A stretch of DNA of 64,000 bases from JBJYIN01 sp046237015 (GCF_046237015.1 NZ_JBJYIN010000015.1:1-64000); one strand, 5' to 3'. Shown: positions 7,292 to 16,921, counted from the stretch's first letter. Made by a program: numbers and translations. The notes: generated by a model from the letters alone, not told the origin.

Positions 7292-9043
7292 TCAGTTTTT
7301 TCTGGTTAAAGCCAGTTGCAATGACCAAAGTTCTTGCTTTTCTTTGGTGCTAAGCCCATGCGTTTTCTCACGGGCAATCAATGTTTCCTGACGTTGCTTC
7401 AGCAACTGATCGTAGAGTTCCGCCAGACTTATCCTGAACTTGTCGTCCAGCTCGTCCTCTTCGATCATATGGTTCCAGGAAGCCATCGTTTCAAGCGGCT
7501 TCTGGTATTTGCTATCCCTGTATTTCTCAAGCAACAATCCCATGCTCATGCCAGGGCTTGCGTTACAGGTTTTAACTAAATCCTGAAACAGGGACAGACC
7601 CGCCACTTTGCTTTCCTCTAAACCTTCTAATGCAAGTTCAGGTACTTCCGCTGAAAGCCTGGGGTTCTGTACTAAAAGTCCTATAAGTATACGCATAGTT
7701 GTGACTTTTAGCTGCGGTGGCTGATAAGGCTGAGCCAACTCAGCCACTTTGGGCAAATATTTATTCAGGCTATCGCTTGGAATGCCTAATTTGTTGCCCA
7801 ACTGCTGACGTAAATACTGTCGCAGCGTTTCCCCCTGAATTTGATCGATCAGCGGTAATGCCAGCGTACTGAGTTTGGTTCGACCATCGGGTGAACTCAT
7901 GTCTACCTGCTGCTGTAACGTCTCAAAAAGAAACTGCGACAGCGGCAACGCCTGTTCCATCCGTTGTTCAAAAGCCACTTTGCCTTCTTTACGAACCAGC
8001 GTATCGGGATCTTCACCATCCGGCAGGAACATAAAGCGTAGCTGAAAACCGTCATTCAAATAGGGTAGCGCGGTTTCCAATGCGCGCCAGGCTGCTTCTC
8101 GCCCAGCCCGGTCACCGTCGTAACAACAGACGACGTGGTCGGTCGCACGAAAGAGTAACTGAATGTGATCGGCCGTAGTGGATGTCCCCAGCGACGCAAC
8201 CGCATAATCAATCCCAAATTGTGCCAACGCAACCACATCCATATAGCCTTCAACCACTAACAAGCGTTTCAGCTCAGCATGGTTTTGCTGTGCTTCATAC
8301 AGGCCATAAAGCTGGCGGCCTTTATGAAAAATCTCTGTTTCGGGGGAGTTCAGGTATTTCGGCGTACCGTCACCTAATACTCGTCCCCCAAATGCAATCA
8401 CCCGTCCGCGTTTATCGCGGATAGGAAACATAACGCGTTCTCGAAAACGATCGTAGGTACGTCCCTGATCGTTAGTCACCAACATACCGGCATCGTTCAA
8501 CGTACTGCGATCGTCACTGTTGCGACCAAATCGTTTTAGCGCGTTGTCCCAGCCAGCAGGCGCGAAGCCAATAGCAAAATGACGAATAACCTCAGCACTA
8601 AGCCCTCGTCGTTGCAAGTATTGCATCGCTTGGGTACCCACTGATTGACTTAATGCTTGCTGATAGAATGCGCTTAGCTGTTCCATCAAGGCATACAAGC
8701 TTTGCCGTTGATGACGCTCTAACTGGGTGGGGCCTGTACCGGTTTCATACGGTATTTCAAGGCCATGCATCGTGGCTAATTCTTCAATACTTTCAACGAA
8801 TTCAAGACGATCATAATTCATTAAAAAATCGACGGCATTACCATGTGCGCCACAGCCAAAGCAGTGGTAAAACTGTTTATCACCATTGACGGTGAAAGAA
8901 GGAGTTTTTTCGTGGTGGAACGGACAACACGCATGGTAGTTTTTGCCCTGCTTTTTTAGTTTGACTCGTGCGTCAATGAGATCGACGATGTCGGTGCGTG
9001 CCAGCAGGTCATTAATAAATACGCGTGGAATTCGTCCAGCCAT
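7292..9043 (-). CDS. dnaG: DNA primase
   Basis: Synthesises the RNA primers for chromosome replication. The protein has 583 aa (581 in E. coli). The N-terminal zinc-binding domain has the CHC2 motif (HACCPFH near 38-44 and YHCFGCG near 59-65). The Toprim catalytic core includes VVEGYMDVVAL near 264-274 and CYDGDRAGR near 306-314. The C-terminal helicase-binding domain follows; it is the most divergent part relative to E. coli, as expected. It is the middle gene of the rpsU-dnaG-rpoD operon, separated from rpsU by the T1 attenuator, which keeps primase expression low compared with S21. Confidence 0.98.
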   Translation of the reverse strand: MAGRIPRVFINDLLARTDIVDLIDARVKLKKQGKNYHACCPFHHEKTPSFTVNGDKQFYHCFGCGAHGNAVDFLMNYDRLEFVESIEELATMHGLEIPYETGTGPTQLERHQRQSLYALMEQLSAFYQQALSQSVGTQAMQYLQRRGLSAEVIRHFAIGFAPAGWDNALKRFGRNSDDRSTLNDAGMLVTNDQGRTYDRFRERVMFPIRDKRGRVIAFGGRVLGDGTPKYLNSPETEIFHKGRQLYGLYEAQQNHAELKRLLVVEGYMDVVALAQFGIDYAVASLGTSTTADHIQLLFRATDHVVCCYDGDRAGREAAWRALETALPYLNDGFQLRFMFLPDGEDPDTLVRKEGKVAFEQRMEQALPLSQFLFETLQQQVDMSSPDGRTKLSTLALPLIDQIQGETLRQYLRQQLGNKLGIPSDSLNKYLPKVAELAQPYQPPQLKVTTMRILIGLLVQNPRLSAEVPELALEGLEESKVAGLSLFQDLVKTCNASPGMSMGLLLEKYRDSKYQKPLETMASWNHMIEEDELDDKFRISLAELYDQLLKQRQETLIAREKTHGLSTKEKQELWSLQLALTRKN

Positions 9044-9087
9044 AAGCCCCTGTTTCTTAAACTTATAAACGATAGCTTATAAACGAC

Positions 9088-9121
9088 AACAAGCCGCGCA
9101 TTCCTTCCGGAAAGCACGGCC
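9088..9121 (-). terminator. T1 attenuator between rpsU and dnaG
   Basis: Minus strand GCCGTGC (9120-9114) pairs with GCGCGGC (9099-9093), with an inner TTCCGGAA in the loop, followed by TTGTTGTC. It has the same position and nearly the same sequence as E. coli T1, which lets only part of rpsU transcription reach dnaG and rpoD. Confidence 0.75.
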
Positions 9122-9181
9122 TTCGTATGCAACTGCTAAGTCTGCGGATTAATCACGCGGTGGAGGAAACCCTCCTGAAAA

Positions 9182-9409
<228 letters not shown>

Positions 9410-9629
9410 TCAATAAATTCGGTTTGCCGCTGGCCTTGTGCCAGCCTTTTCAAAATGGTGCGGAATTCTACTGCAAACGCGATACCTTTGTAAAGCATCG
9501 TGGTGATCATAAAACGCTCAGCCTTCGTCAGCGCAGAAAACAGGGGGCTTATGGTAGACTATCTGGAGCATGAAGCAAGCTGCATTCGTCGGGAGCTTGT
9601 AGCGTAATGAAAAGTAGGAACAAACAGTA

Positions 9630-10643
9630 ATGCGCGTATTGGGTATCGAAACATCCTGTGATGAGACTGGGGTCGCCATCTATGACACTCAGGCCGGTTT
9701 ACTTGCCAACCAACTCTACAGTCAGGTGAAGCTGCACGCCGATTATGGCGGGGTGGTGCCTGAACTTGCATCCCGTGATCATGTGCGTAAAACCGTACCA
9801 TTGATTCAGGCTGCGCTGCTAGAGGCCGGGTTGAAAGCCAGTGATATTGACGGTGTGGCGTATACTGCCGGACCAGGACTGGTTGGCGCGCTACTGGTTG
9901 GTGCGACAGTGGGGCGAGCGTTAGCTTTTGCGTGGGACGTGCCAGCCATACCTGTGCATCATATGGAAGGGCACCTGCTGGCTCCCATGCTGGAAGACAA
10001 TCCGCCTGAGTTCCCTTTTGTCGCCCTGCTGGTTTCGGGGGGCCATACACAGTTGATTAGCGTAACGGGTATTGGCGAATATCGGCTGCTTGGTGAATCC
10101 ATTGATGATGCCGCAGGGGAAGCGTTTGATAAAACCGCAAAGCTGTTGGGGTTGGATTATCCCGGCGGGCCGATGTTATCGAAAATGGCGTTGGCTGGTG
10201 ATGCGACACGATTTACGTTTCCTCGCCCGATGACGGACAGACCAGGGTTGGATTTCAGCTTTTCCGGCCTGAAGACGTTTGCGGCCAATACGATCCGTAA
10301 TAGTGGTGATGATGACCAGACGCGCGCTGATATTGCCCGTGCTTTTGAGGATGCGGTTGTTGATACGCTGTCAATCAAGTGCCGCAGGGCGCTGGATGAA
10401 ACCGGCTTCAAACGTCTGGTTATGGCTGGTGGGGTGAGTGCCAACCGCACGTTACGTCAGCGGTTAGGCGAGATGATGGTAAAACGAGGTGGCGCGGTAT
10501 TTTATGCTCGCCCTGAGTTTTGTACTGACAATGGGGCGATGATTGCTTATGCAGGGACGGTTCGTTTGCGGCATGGGCAACGCCATGATCTCAGCGTTTC
10601 TGTGCGTCCTCGCTGGCCATTGGCCGAGTTACCCGCGCTCTAA
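9630..10643 (+). CDS. tsaD: tRNA threonylcarbamoyladenosine transferase TsaD
   Basis: Transfers threonylcarbamoyl from its adenylate to A37 of ANN-decoding tRNAs, together with TsaB and TsaE. At 337 aa it equals the E. coli protein. The ASKHA-fold start RVLGIETSCDETGVAIYD is clear. The metal-binding histidines lie in HHMEGH near 110-115 and the FCTDNGAMI motif near 297-305 supplies the Asp ligand. It is divergent from rpsU and ends in its own terminator. Confidence 0.97.
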   Translation: MRVLGIETSCDETGVAIYDTQAGLLANQLYSQVKLHADYGGVVPELASRDHVRKTVPLIQAALLEAGLKASDIDGVAYTAGPGLVGALLVGATVGRALAFAWDVPAIPVHHMEGHLLAPMLEDNPPEFPFVALLVSGGHTQLISVTGIGEYRLLGESIDDAAGEAFDKTAKLLGLDYPGGPMLSKMALAGDATRFTFPRPMTDRPGLDFSFSGLKTFAANTIRNSGDDDQTRADIARAFEDAVVDTLSIKCRRALDETGFKRLVMAGGVSANRTLRQRLGEMMVKRGGAVFYARPEFCTDNGAMIAYAGTVRLRHGQRHDLSVSVRPRWPLAELPAL

Positions 10644-10649
10644 TTAATG

Positions 10650-10680
10650 CGCTCCAGTCATTTTTTACTGGAGCGTTTCC
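10650..10680 (+). terminator. tsaD terminator
   Basis: The 9-bp stem CGCTCCAGT / ACTGGAGCG around a T-rich loop is followed by TTTCCTTCTTTTT. It begins 7 bp after the tsaD stop. Confidence 0.8.
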
Positions 10681-10733
10681 TTCTTTTTAACAGAATTTCA
10701 GAGCGCTATCGCGGTTTCCCATGATGAGGTGCT

Positions 10734-11204
10734 TTACAATTCTTGCTCGAATAAGACCAGAATGGCTTCGTAGAGTTGCTTAACGCTGAAGCCTCTGGCT
10801 GGGGTGGTGAAGATGGTGTCATCGCCAGCAATGGTGCCAAGAATGCCTTCTGATTTTCCCAGGGAGTCGAGCAAACGAGCAATTAACTGTGCGGCTCCGG
10901 GGCTAGTATGGATCACGACGACAGCGTCGTTGTAATCAACATCCAGAACCAAATTTTTCAATGGGCTGGTCGTGGTAGGAACGCCCAGCTCTGCTGGCAG
11001 ACAGTATACCATCTCCATTTTGGCATTACGTGTACGAACGGCGCCAAACTTGGTTAGCATGCGTGAGACTTTGGACTGGTTGATATTTTCGAAGCCATCG
11101 TCTTGTAAAGCCTGCACGATCTCACTTTGAGAACTGAATTTCTCTTCCTTTAGCAGCGCTTTGAACGCTTTAACTAAATCTTCTTGTTTTGTCGGGTTTC
11201 GCAT
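10734..11204 (-). CDS. argR: Arginine repressor ArgR
   Basis: Hexameric, arginine-dependent repressor of arginine biosynthesis and cofactor in Xer recombination. The 156-aa protein matches E. coli closely. The N-terminal winged helix includes INQSKVSRML near 43-52, and the C-terminal hexamer/arginine-binding domain has GTIAGDDTIF near 123-132. The frame is open 21 codons further upstream, but the family start MRNPTKQEDLVKAF fixes position 11204. It is divergent from mdh as in E. coli. ARG-box-like sequences upstream suggest autoregulation. Confidence 0.96.
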   Translation of the reverse strand: MRNPTKQEDLVKAFKALLKEEKFSSQSEIVQALQDDGFENINQSKVSRMLTKFGAVRTRNAKMEMVYCLPAELGVPTTTSPLKNLVLDVDYNDAVVVIHTSPGAAQLIARLLDSLGKSEGILGTIAGDDTIFTTPARGFSVKQLYEAILVLFEQEL

Positions 11205-11229
11205 TCTGCACCAGGTTAGCATTGTGGTT

Positions 11230-11268
11230 AGTTTTGTTATTATGCAGATAAGTGAATTTTTATGCAAT
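11230..11268. promoter_or_regulatory. Tandem ARG-box-like operators upstream of argR
   Basis: Core TGAATTTTTATGCA (11253-11266) matches the ARG consensus TGAATWWWWATTCA at 13 of 14 positions. A weaker copy, TTTGTTATTATGCA (11233-11246), matches 10 of 14 and is offset by 20 bp, about two helical turns. Paired ARG boxes overlap the argR promoter in E. coli. Confidence 0.55.
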
Positions 11269-11667
11269 GAAAATGCCTATAACCTCATCTGCTGGTATTG
11301 CCTGTCATTTTTCTGACGAAATCCAAAACACATTGTGTCAGCCGTCTGAGAAATGCGTCATTCATCACATAAAAGTGAATCAAATGTTATCAAAATGATG
11401 TTGTTTGAGCGTCATTGATTGGTGTAATGTGGCTGGTCTGTTAACTGAATGCTGTGTGCATTGAAGGGGTAGCGTCAGTGCTCATTAACTTTACTTACCT
11501 TTCAAACGCATGGCTGTTTTTGATTTATTATTAGGGACATAGTGATTTTTTTGTCTCTTACAGCACATGCGGAATGAATACGTGTGCAAAGATTTTCTTT
11601 TCCCGCTTTGTTTATAACTAAATGAATTCACGGCACTTTTTTATTTTACGATAATAAGGAGTTTAGG
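11269..11667. other. Intergenic region between argR and mdh
   Basis: About 400 bp of AT-rich DNA with no open frame of interest. It must carry the mdh promoter. The mdh ribosome site AAGGAG lies 9 bp before the start. A half-site TCACA near 11367 hints at CRP control, but the other half is poor, so no site is called. Confidence 0.5.
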
Positions 11668-12606
11668 ATGAAAGTTGCAGTTCTCGGTGCGGCAGGTGGT
11701 ATTGGTCAAGCCCTCGCACTCCTCCTCAAAACCCAGCTTCCTTCAGGTTCAGAATTATCGCTTTATGACATCGCGCCGGTAACGCCGGGTGTTGCTGTTG
11801 ATCTGAGCCATATTCCTACAGCAGTGAAAATCAAGGGATATAGTGGCGAAGATGCCAAACCTGCGCTCGCGGGCGCTGATATTGTTCTTATCTCTGCCGG
11901 CGTTGCACGTAAGCCTGGCATGGATCGTTCCGATTTGTTCAATGTTAATGCCGGTATTGTGCGTAACCTCGTTGAACAAATTGCCAGTACGTGTCCTAAA
12001 GCCTGCATCGGTATCATCACCAACCCGGTAAATACAACGGTCGCTATCGCTGCCGAAGTGCTAAAGAAAGCCGGCGTTTATGATAAAAACAAACTGTTTG
12101 GCGTCACTACGTTGGATATTATCCGTTCCAATACGTTTGTTGCCGAATTGAAAGGTAAGCAGCCGCAGGAGATTAACGTCCCTGTTATCGGTGGTCACTC
12201 CGGCGTGACGATTTTACCTTTGTTATCACAAATTCCTGGTGTGAGTTTTAGTGAACAGGAAGTTACCGACCTGACCAAGCGCATTCAAAACGCAGGTACC
12301 GAAGTTGTGGAAGCGAAAGCAGGCGGCGGATCGGCTACGCTGTCTATGGGTCAGGCCGCGGCTCGTTTTGGTCTGTCTCTGGTTCGTGCTCTGCAAGGGG
12401 AGAGCGGCGTGGTTGAGTGTGCTTATGTTGAAAGTGATGGCAAACATGCCCGTTTCTTTGCGCAACCTGTCCTGCTAGGTAAAGACGGCATTATTGAGCG
12501 TAAAGCGATAGGTACGCTGAGTGCCTTCGAACAGAAGGCTTTGGAAAATATGCTGGATACGCTGAATCAGGATATTGCGTTGGGCGAATCGTTTATCAAT
12601 AACTGA
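11668..12606 (+). CDS. mdh: Malate dehydrogenase
   Basis: Cytoplasmic NAD-dependent malate dehydrogenase of the TCA cycle, 312 aa, the same length as E. coli. The nucleotide-binding loop GAAGGIGQAL is at 8-17, the mobile-loop arginines are in ARKPGMDR near 80-87, and the catalytic His is in GGHSG near 177. AAGGAG precedes the ATG. It faces an accessory organic-acid cluster whose likely products (oxaloacetate, fumarate or malate) it could process, though adjacency to mdh may be fortuitous. Confidence 0.98.
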   Translation: MKVAVLGAAGGIGQALALLLKTQLPSGSELSLYDIAPVTPGVAVDLSHIPTAVKIKGYSGEDAKPALAGADIVLISAGVARKPGMDRSDLFNVNAGIVRNLVEQIASTCPKACIGIITNPVNTTVAIAAEVLKKAGVYDKNKLFGVTTLDIIRSNTFVAELKGKQPQEINVPVIGGHSGVTILPLLSQIPGVSFSEQEVTDLTKRIQNAGTEVVEAKAGGGSATLSMGQAAARFGLSLVRALQGESGVVECAYVESDGKHARFFAQPVLLGKDGIIERKAIGTLSAFEQKALENMLDTLNQDIALGESFINN

Positions 12607-12638
12607 TAACGTTTGGCACGATGTGTCCTAATTAGCAA

Positions 12639-12668
12639 AAAGCCGGAAGTGAAAACTTCCGGCTTTGC
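12639..12668. terminator. Bidirectional terminator between mdh and the GntR gene
   Basis: The perfect 12-bp stem AAAGCCGGAAGT / ACTTCCGGCTTT with a GAAA tetraloop has A-rich and T-rich flanks. It sits between convergent genes and can serve both. Confidence 0.85.
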
Positions 12669-12720
12669 TTTATGGTCGTTTGTGATGGTCTACAGCGAAA
12701 AAATGCTACGACTGCGAAGA

Positions 12721-13389
12721 CTATACCTGCATATTTATCGCCATCTGGGCAAAGTAAGTCTGCAACTTATCGTATGAACGTGTCTTATGCTGAAGCATCA
12801 GCTTGGCTATTTCCTCTCCCTTCTTTTCTCTGAGCAACTGAATCATTTCCTGGTGCTCTGCGAGAGAGAGGGCCACGACCTCGGGAAACAGATCAAAAAT
12901 TGTTTTTGTACGACGTTCGTTACGCAATAGCTCGCTGAGGATCTTGACCAGATAGACATTGTCGCTGGCATCAACAATCAACTGGTGAAATTCGCGGTTT
13001 ATCGTTGAATACTCGGAATAGTTCTGCGCCTCAGCCATCTCGAGCGATTGCTGATGCAGGGTTTCTAATGCATCAATCAATTCGGGCGTCGCATTTTCGG
13101 CAGCTAATCGGGCTGCCAACGGCTCTAATGTCTTACGGATCTCCAGCATATCCTGCATTTCCTTGATGGATAGCCGCTTAACGCGAGATCCTTTATGTGG
13201 GCTCATTTCTATCAGATCTTCTGCGGCGAGTTCCTTGAGCGCTTCACGCACGGGGATATCGCTGCTGTCATAAGAAAGTGCTAACTGATGAATAATAAGG
13301 CGCTCATCGGCCTTTATCTCACCGGATAGGATCTTATGTTTCAAATCGTAGTAGATAAGCTTGGCCTTTGTTTTGGTGATAATTTTCAT
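12721..13389 (-). CDS. GntR-family (FCD) transcriptional regulator
   Basis: A 222-aa repressor-type protein. The N-terminal winged helix (about 1-72) shows the GntR signature IPVREALKELAAEDLIE. The C-terminal all-helical FCD domain has conserved His in NREFHQLIVDAS, LAEHQEMI and MLQHKTRSY; in this family such residues bind a metal that helps bind a small organic acid. It is divergent from the fumarase-like operon across 521 bp with palindromes, so it most likely controls that operon in response to its substrate. FCD regulators commonly sense gluconate, glycolate, lactate or dicarboxylates; the ligand here is unknown. Confidence 0.9.
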   Translation of the reverse strand: MKIITKTKAKLIYYDLKHKILSGEIKADERLIIHQLALSYDSSDIPVREALKELAAEDLIEMSPHKGSRVKRLSIKEMQDMLEIRKTLEPLAARLAAENATPELIDALETLHQQSLEMAEAQNYSEYSTINREFHQLIVDASDNVYLVKILSELLRNERRTKTIFDLFPEVVALSLAEHQEMIQLLREKKGEEIAKLMLQHKTRSYDKLQTYFAQMAINMQV

Positions 13390-13910
13390 AAGAACCTAGA
13401 TGGATAAAAAGCAACCGCTAATGCGACTTATGGGTGTTCACTTATCAATGTTGACGATAGGCTGATGCAAAAACGCCTTAGTTTCTCCGAGAAACATGGA
13501 AAGTTCTCACCTTACCTACTGGATAACCCGTTCAGATGAAAATCGTTTTCCAAACTTTCTTCAACCACGGTTTATGCCTCATCTGAGCATCATTCACCAG
13601 CAACGCTAATTTATCAGTATTTAAGTGCATTGGACATATCTGTCACGAATACCTAGAAAACTATCCTTGTTTAACAAATGGTTATCATTCGATTGGTGAC
13701 TTATCGTTAGCGGCTTCATATGCCTAGCCTTCTGTTTTTTTCAATCAGTCAGTAAGAGAAACCGATTTTTCTTTCCCCATAGTCTTAATTTTCATAGGGA
13801 GATCTGGATCTCTTTTTCATGACCTTCTTTTGATATTATATATAATATATTTTGTGAGTGAATAGTGAACGATGTCGTTTTGAGTTAACGTTATAAATAA
13901 GGATAACTAT
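13390..13910. promoter_or_regulatory. Divergent control region with candidate operators
   Basis: 521 bp without a gene between the GntR regulator and the operon it faces. It contains GAGATC-TG-GATCTC (13799-13812), a 6+2+6 inverted repeat, and the perfect 16-bp palindrome ATATTATATATAATAT (13833-13848), both 60-110 bp before the first operon start. Either may be an operator, and the second could double as a -10 region. A distant pair CCGCTAA / TTAGCGG (near 13412 and 13708) flanks most of the region. The assignment is by position only. Confidence 0.4.
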
Positions 13911-14804
13911 ATGAAAAAAATAGAGATAACTTATGAGGAGGTTTATGAACTCTTACATAAGGCATGTACAACAATTTCTCCTGACGCGCTGTATTTGTTA
14001 AATCAGGCCGCAGCTAAAGAGAGTAACGCCGGGGCAAAAGTCTTTCTGGAAACCATGATTCGGAACGTGGCATTGGCTGGGAAAGAAGATAAGCCAGTCT
14101 GTCAGTCACCGGGGTATCCCACCGTCTGGATCCGCTTTGGCGAAGCATTCGATATGAACGATCTACTGAGCTTCTTACCCAAAGCACTGACGCAGGCCAC
14201 ATTGCAAGGGCTGATTCGCCCTAGCATCGTACACCCGCTCACGCGTCATAATCCTGGCGATAGTTCGGGGAAAGGTGTTCCTAATATCGAATTGCAGCAT
14301 GTTCCGGGGCAGGAGTTTGTTGAAATCATCCTGAGCGCCAAGGGATGCGGCGCGGAATTAGGTAACGTTTCTAAAATTCTGACGCCTGCAACGCTGGGTA
14401 AAGATTTTAGCGGCCTGAAAAAATTGGTTTTGGATACGGTGATTAACGCCGGGGGTTTCCCTTGTCCGCCATCCGCTATCGGTATTGGCTTGGGGGGGCA
14501 GATGGATGTCAGCGCCAAATTGAGTCGTGAAGCAATCAGTACGCGTAATTGGATGGATCGCAACCCCGATCCTTTACTGGATAAATTAGAGCAAGAACTC
14601 CTGGAAGATATCAATGCATTGGGGATTGGGCCAGCGGGCGTTGGCGGGAATACGACAACGTTGGCGCTGAAAATAGCCTATGCCGCGACACATACGGCTA
14701 TTTGCCCGGTAACCATTAACTTCCATTGTTGGGTCGCGCGTCGTTTCGGGATCCGTATCTATCCAGATGGACATCGTGAAACGCTTTTTCAGGTGGAGGC
14801 ATAA
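13911..14804 (+). CDS. Fumarase/tartrate-dehydratase-like alpha subunit (Fe-S hydro-lyase)
   Basis: A 297-aa protein of the class I fumarase N-terminal family, found alone as the alpha subunit of two-subunit enzymes such as L-tartrate dehydratase TtdA. Cys64 (KPVCQSPG), Cys146 (SAKGCGAELG) and Cys185 (GGFPCPPSAIGIG) are placed to hold a [4Fe-4S] cluster; the exact second ligand is uncertain because the local motif differs from E. coli TtdA (GGGCT). The family adds or removes water on C4 hydroxy-dicarboxylates. The next gene, 2 bp away, is the beta subunit. The substrate could be tartrate, malate/fumarate or a relative; the cluster context argues against simple fumarase duty. Confidence 0.88.
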   Translation: MKKIEITYEEVYELLHKACTTISPDALYLLNQAAAKESNAGAKVFLETMIRNVALAGKEDKPVCQSPGYPTVWIRFGEAFDMNDLLSFLPKALTQATLQGLIRPSIVHPLTRHNPGDSSGKGVPNIELQHVPGQEFVEIILSAKGCGAELGNVSKILTPATLGKDFSGLKKLVLDTVINAGGFPCPPSAIGIGLGGQMDVSAKLSREAISTRNWMDRNPDPLLDKLEQELLEDINALGIGPAGVGGNTTTLALKIAYAATHTAICPVTINFHCWVARRFGIRIYPDGHRETLFQVEA

Positions 14805-14806
14805 AA

Positions 14807-15400
14807 ATGACCGTACATGAGCTGACTTTACCTATTAATGATGCAGATGTAGAAAAATTGAACATCGGTGACACGGTCTATTTAAGTGGCATCGTGTGTA
14901 CTGCTCGTGATATGGCCCATTTACAGATGCGTGAGCTTGTACAAAATGGAGAACCTCTCCCTGAAAATCTGGAAGGGGGCGCTATCTTTCATGCTGGTCC
15001 GATTATGCTTAAAGATGCTCAGGATCATTGGAAATTACATGTTATTGGTCCAACAACATCCATTCGTATGGAGCCTCATGCTGATTTTGTCGGACAACTA
15101 GGCGTCAAATTGATTATTGGTAAAGGCGGAATGAGCGCGGGTAGTCAGGCGGCCTTCAAAAAGTATAAGCAGGCTTATCTTCAGGCTGCGCCAGGTTGTG
15201 CCGTTGTTCTCGCTGTCGGTGTAAAAGAAGTAAAAAATGTGCACTGGTTTGAAAATGGTATGCCAGAAGCGATGTGGGTAATGAAAACGGATCATTTTGG
15301 ACCGTTCGTTGTCACCATGGATTGTAAAGAAAATAGTCGCTATGACAGCATCAAACAACATGCGCGTGATGTTGTGGAGAAAATAATCGAGGGAAAATGA
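14807..15400 (+). CDS. Fumarase/tartrate-dehydratase-like beta subunit
   Basis: A 197-aa protein of the fumarase C-terminal family, comparable in size to E. coli TtdB. It carries the characteristic GDTVYLSGIVCTARDMAH (about 22-39) and the HAGP motif near 63-66 that contribute to the active site. It has ATG 2 bp after the alpha-subunit stop, so the two are co-translated. The pair forms an oxygen-sensitive heteromeric hydro-lyase. No Fe-S Cys set is expected in this subunit, consistent with the sequence. Confidence 0.88.
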   Translation: MTVHELTLPINDADVEKLNIGDTVYLSGIVCTARDMAHLQMRELVQNGEPLPENLEGGAIFHAGPIMLKDAQDHWKLHVIGPTTSIRMEPHADFVGQLGVKLIIGKGGMSAGSQAAFKKYKQAYLQAAPGCAVVLAVGVKEVKNVHWFENGMPEAMWVMKTDHFGPFVVTMDCKENSRYDSIKQHARDVVEKIIEGK

Positions 15401-15730
15401 TATTTCTTACGATCATATTTCAGTTAGCGCATTTTATTATACCCAACGCGTTAGTTTAAATAATCGCTGAGTTGAAGTGTCTGACTGTTATTTGATGCTA
15501 AGGGATAGTCATTTTTCTGGTTATTGATTCTTATTAATTGCAATCAGTGATTATCGGTTTTTTATTATAACGTATCTTTATTATTAACGTTACCTCATGA
15601 ATGGAACGAAAAGCCAGAGCGACTGTATGTCAGGAATTAAGTTTTAGTTCTCGGGGTAACCTTATTGAAAATAAAAGTGAATTCTGTGTCGAATAAAGTA
15701 TTTATCCTTACTTAACCTGGAGAATAAAAG
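15401..15730. other. Intergenic region between the hydro-lyase and enolase-superfamily genes
   Basis: 330 bp of AT-rich DNA with no gene, repeat or clear terminator. The gap is wide enough for a separate promoter, so the enolase-superfamily gene may not be strictly in the hydro-lyase operon. Confidence 0.5.
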
Positions 15731-16921
15731 ATGAAAATCGTCAGCGTAGATATTATTGATGTGAAAAACCCATTGCAATCGGCTGTTGCTAAATGGCGAC
15801 CTATCGTTGTTCGTATTAATACCGATGAAGGGATCTCTGGTTTTGGGGAAGTCGGTATGGCTTATGGTGTTGGCGCATCAGCCGGTTTTGGTATGGCGAA
15901 AGATCTTGCGTCTATCATCATCGGTATGGACCCGATGCAGAGTGAAAAAATCTGGGACAAAATGCAGAAGAAAACATTCTGGGGACAAGGTGGCGGGACC
16001 GTCGTATCCGCAGGTATGAGCGCGATCGATATTGCATTATGGGATATTAAGGGGAAAGCGCTGAATGTTCCCTGCTATCAACTTTTAGGCGGAAAATGCC
16101 GAGATACGCTACGCACTTATGCCAGCCAATTGCAATTTGGTTGGGGGGATGCGTCAAAGAAAGAAATTCTGACTACGCCAGCACAATATGCGGCGGCGGC
16201 GGAAAAAGCGCTGGCTGATGGTTATGATGCCATCAAGGTCGATGTGAATGAAATCGATGAGCAGGGTGGACTGAAAAAACGCAATTTATATGGCGTGTTT
16301 GCCGATCGTGATTTGATGGTCGGGTACAAGCGTTTGAAAGCTATCCGTGAGGCCGTCGGTGATGCGGTTGATATTATTGTTGAAGCTCATGCGCTGACGG
16401 ATACGGCATCGGCTATCCGGTTTGGTCGGATGATCGAAGAGTTCCGTATTTCTGCGTATGAAGAACCGACAATGTCGCTGAATGCCGGGCAGTTAAAAGA
16501 AGTGAAGCAAAACGTCAATATTCCGATTGCTGCCGGGGAACGCGTATATACCCGTTGGGGATTCCGCCCATTCTTTGAAGAACATATTATTGATTTAATT
16601 CAGCCTGATTTGGGTACGTGCGGCGGGCTTAGTGAAGCGAAGAAAATTTGTGATATGGGTCATATTTATGACACCACATGTCAGATTCACGTTTGCGGTG
16701 GCCCAATTATGACGGCGGCGTCTTTGCAATTGGAATGTGCCATTCCTAATTTCGCGATCCATGAACTGCATCGTTACGCTTTGCTGGAAGGAAATCGGAA
16801 TACTTGTAAATATGATTATCTTCCAAAGAACGGTCAATATGAAATTCCTGATTTGCCTGGTATTGGTCAGGAATTAACAGAACAATCAATTATGGAGTCA
16901 CCGAAAGAAACGGTGAAATAA
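15731..16921 (+). CDS. Enolase-superfamily (mandelate racemase/muconate lactonising type) sugar-acid or tartrate dehydratase
   Basis: A 396-aa protein with the capping domain at about 1-125 and a TIM-barrel thereafter. Likely Mg ligands are Glu218 (IIVEAHA), Glu244/245 (YEEP) and Glu270 (AAGER). Lys169 (AIKVD) and His320 (CQIHVCGGP) with Asp293 (QPDLGTCGG) form the acid/base groups, the mandelate-racemase pattern. The ExH arrangement E218/H220 resembles galactonate-type and tartrate-type acid-sugar dehydratases. It probably abstracts a proton alpha to a carboxylate and eliminates water from, or epimerises, a hydroxy-diacid. Its neighbours (tartrate-dehydratase-like subunits, DcuC carrier) favour a C4-C6 diacid. 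Specificity cannot be set from sequence. Confidence 0.88.
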   Translation: MKIVSVDIIDVKNPLQSAVAKWRPIVVRINTDEGISGFGEVGMAYGVGASAGFGMAKDLASIIIGMDPMQSEKIWDKMQKKTFWGQGGGTVVSAGMSAIDIALWDIKGKALNVPCYQLLGGKCRDTLRTYASQLQFGWGDASKKEILTTPAQYAAAAEKALADGYDAIKVDVNEIDEQGGLKKRNLYGVFADRDLMVGYKRLKAIREAVGDAVDIIVEAHALTDTASAIRFGRMIEEFRISAYEEPTMSLNAGQLKEVKQNVNIPIAAGERVYTRWGFRPFFEEHIIDLIQPDLGTCGGLSEAKKICDMGHIYDTTCQIHVCGGPIMTAASLQLECAIPNFAIHELHRYALLEGNRNTCKYDYLPKNGQYEIPDLPGIGQELTEQSIMESPKETVK

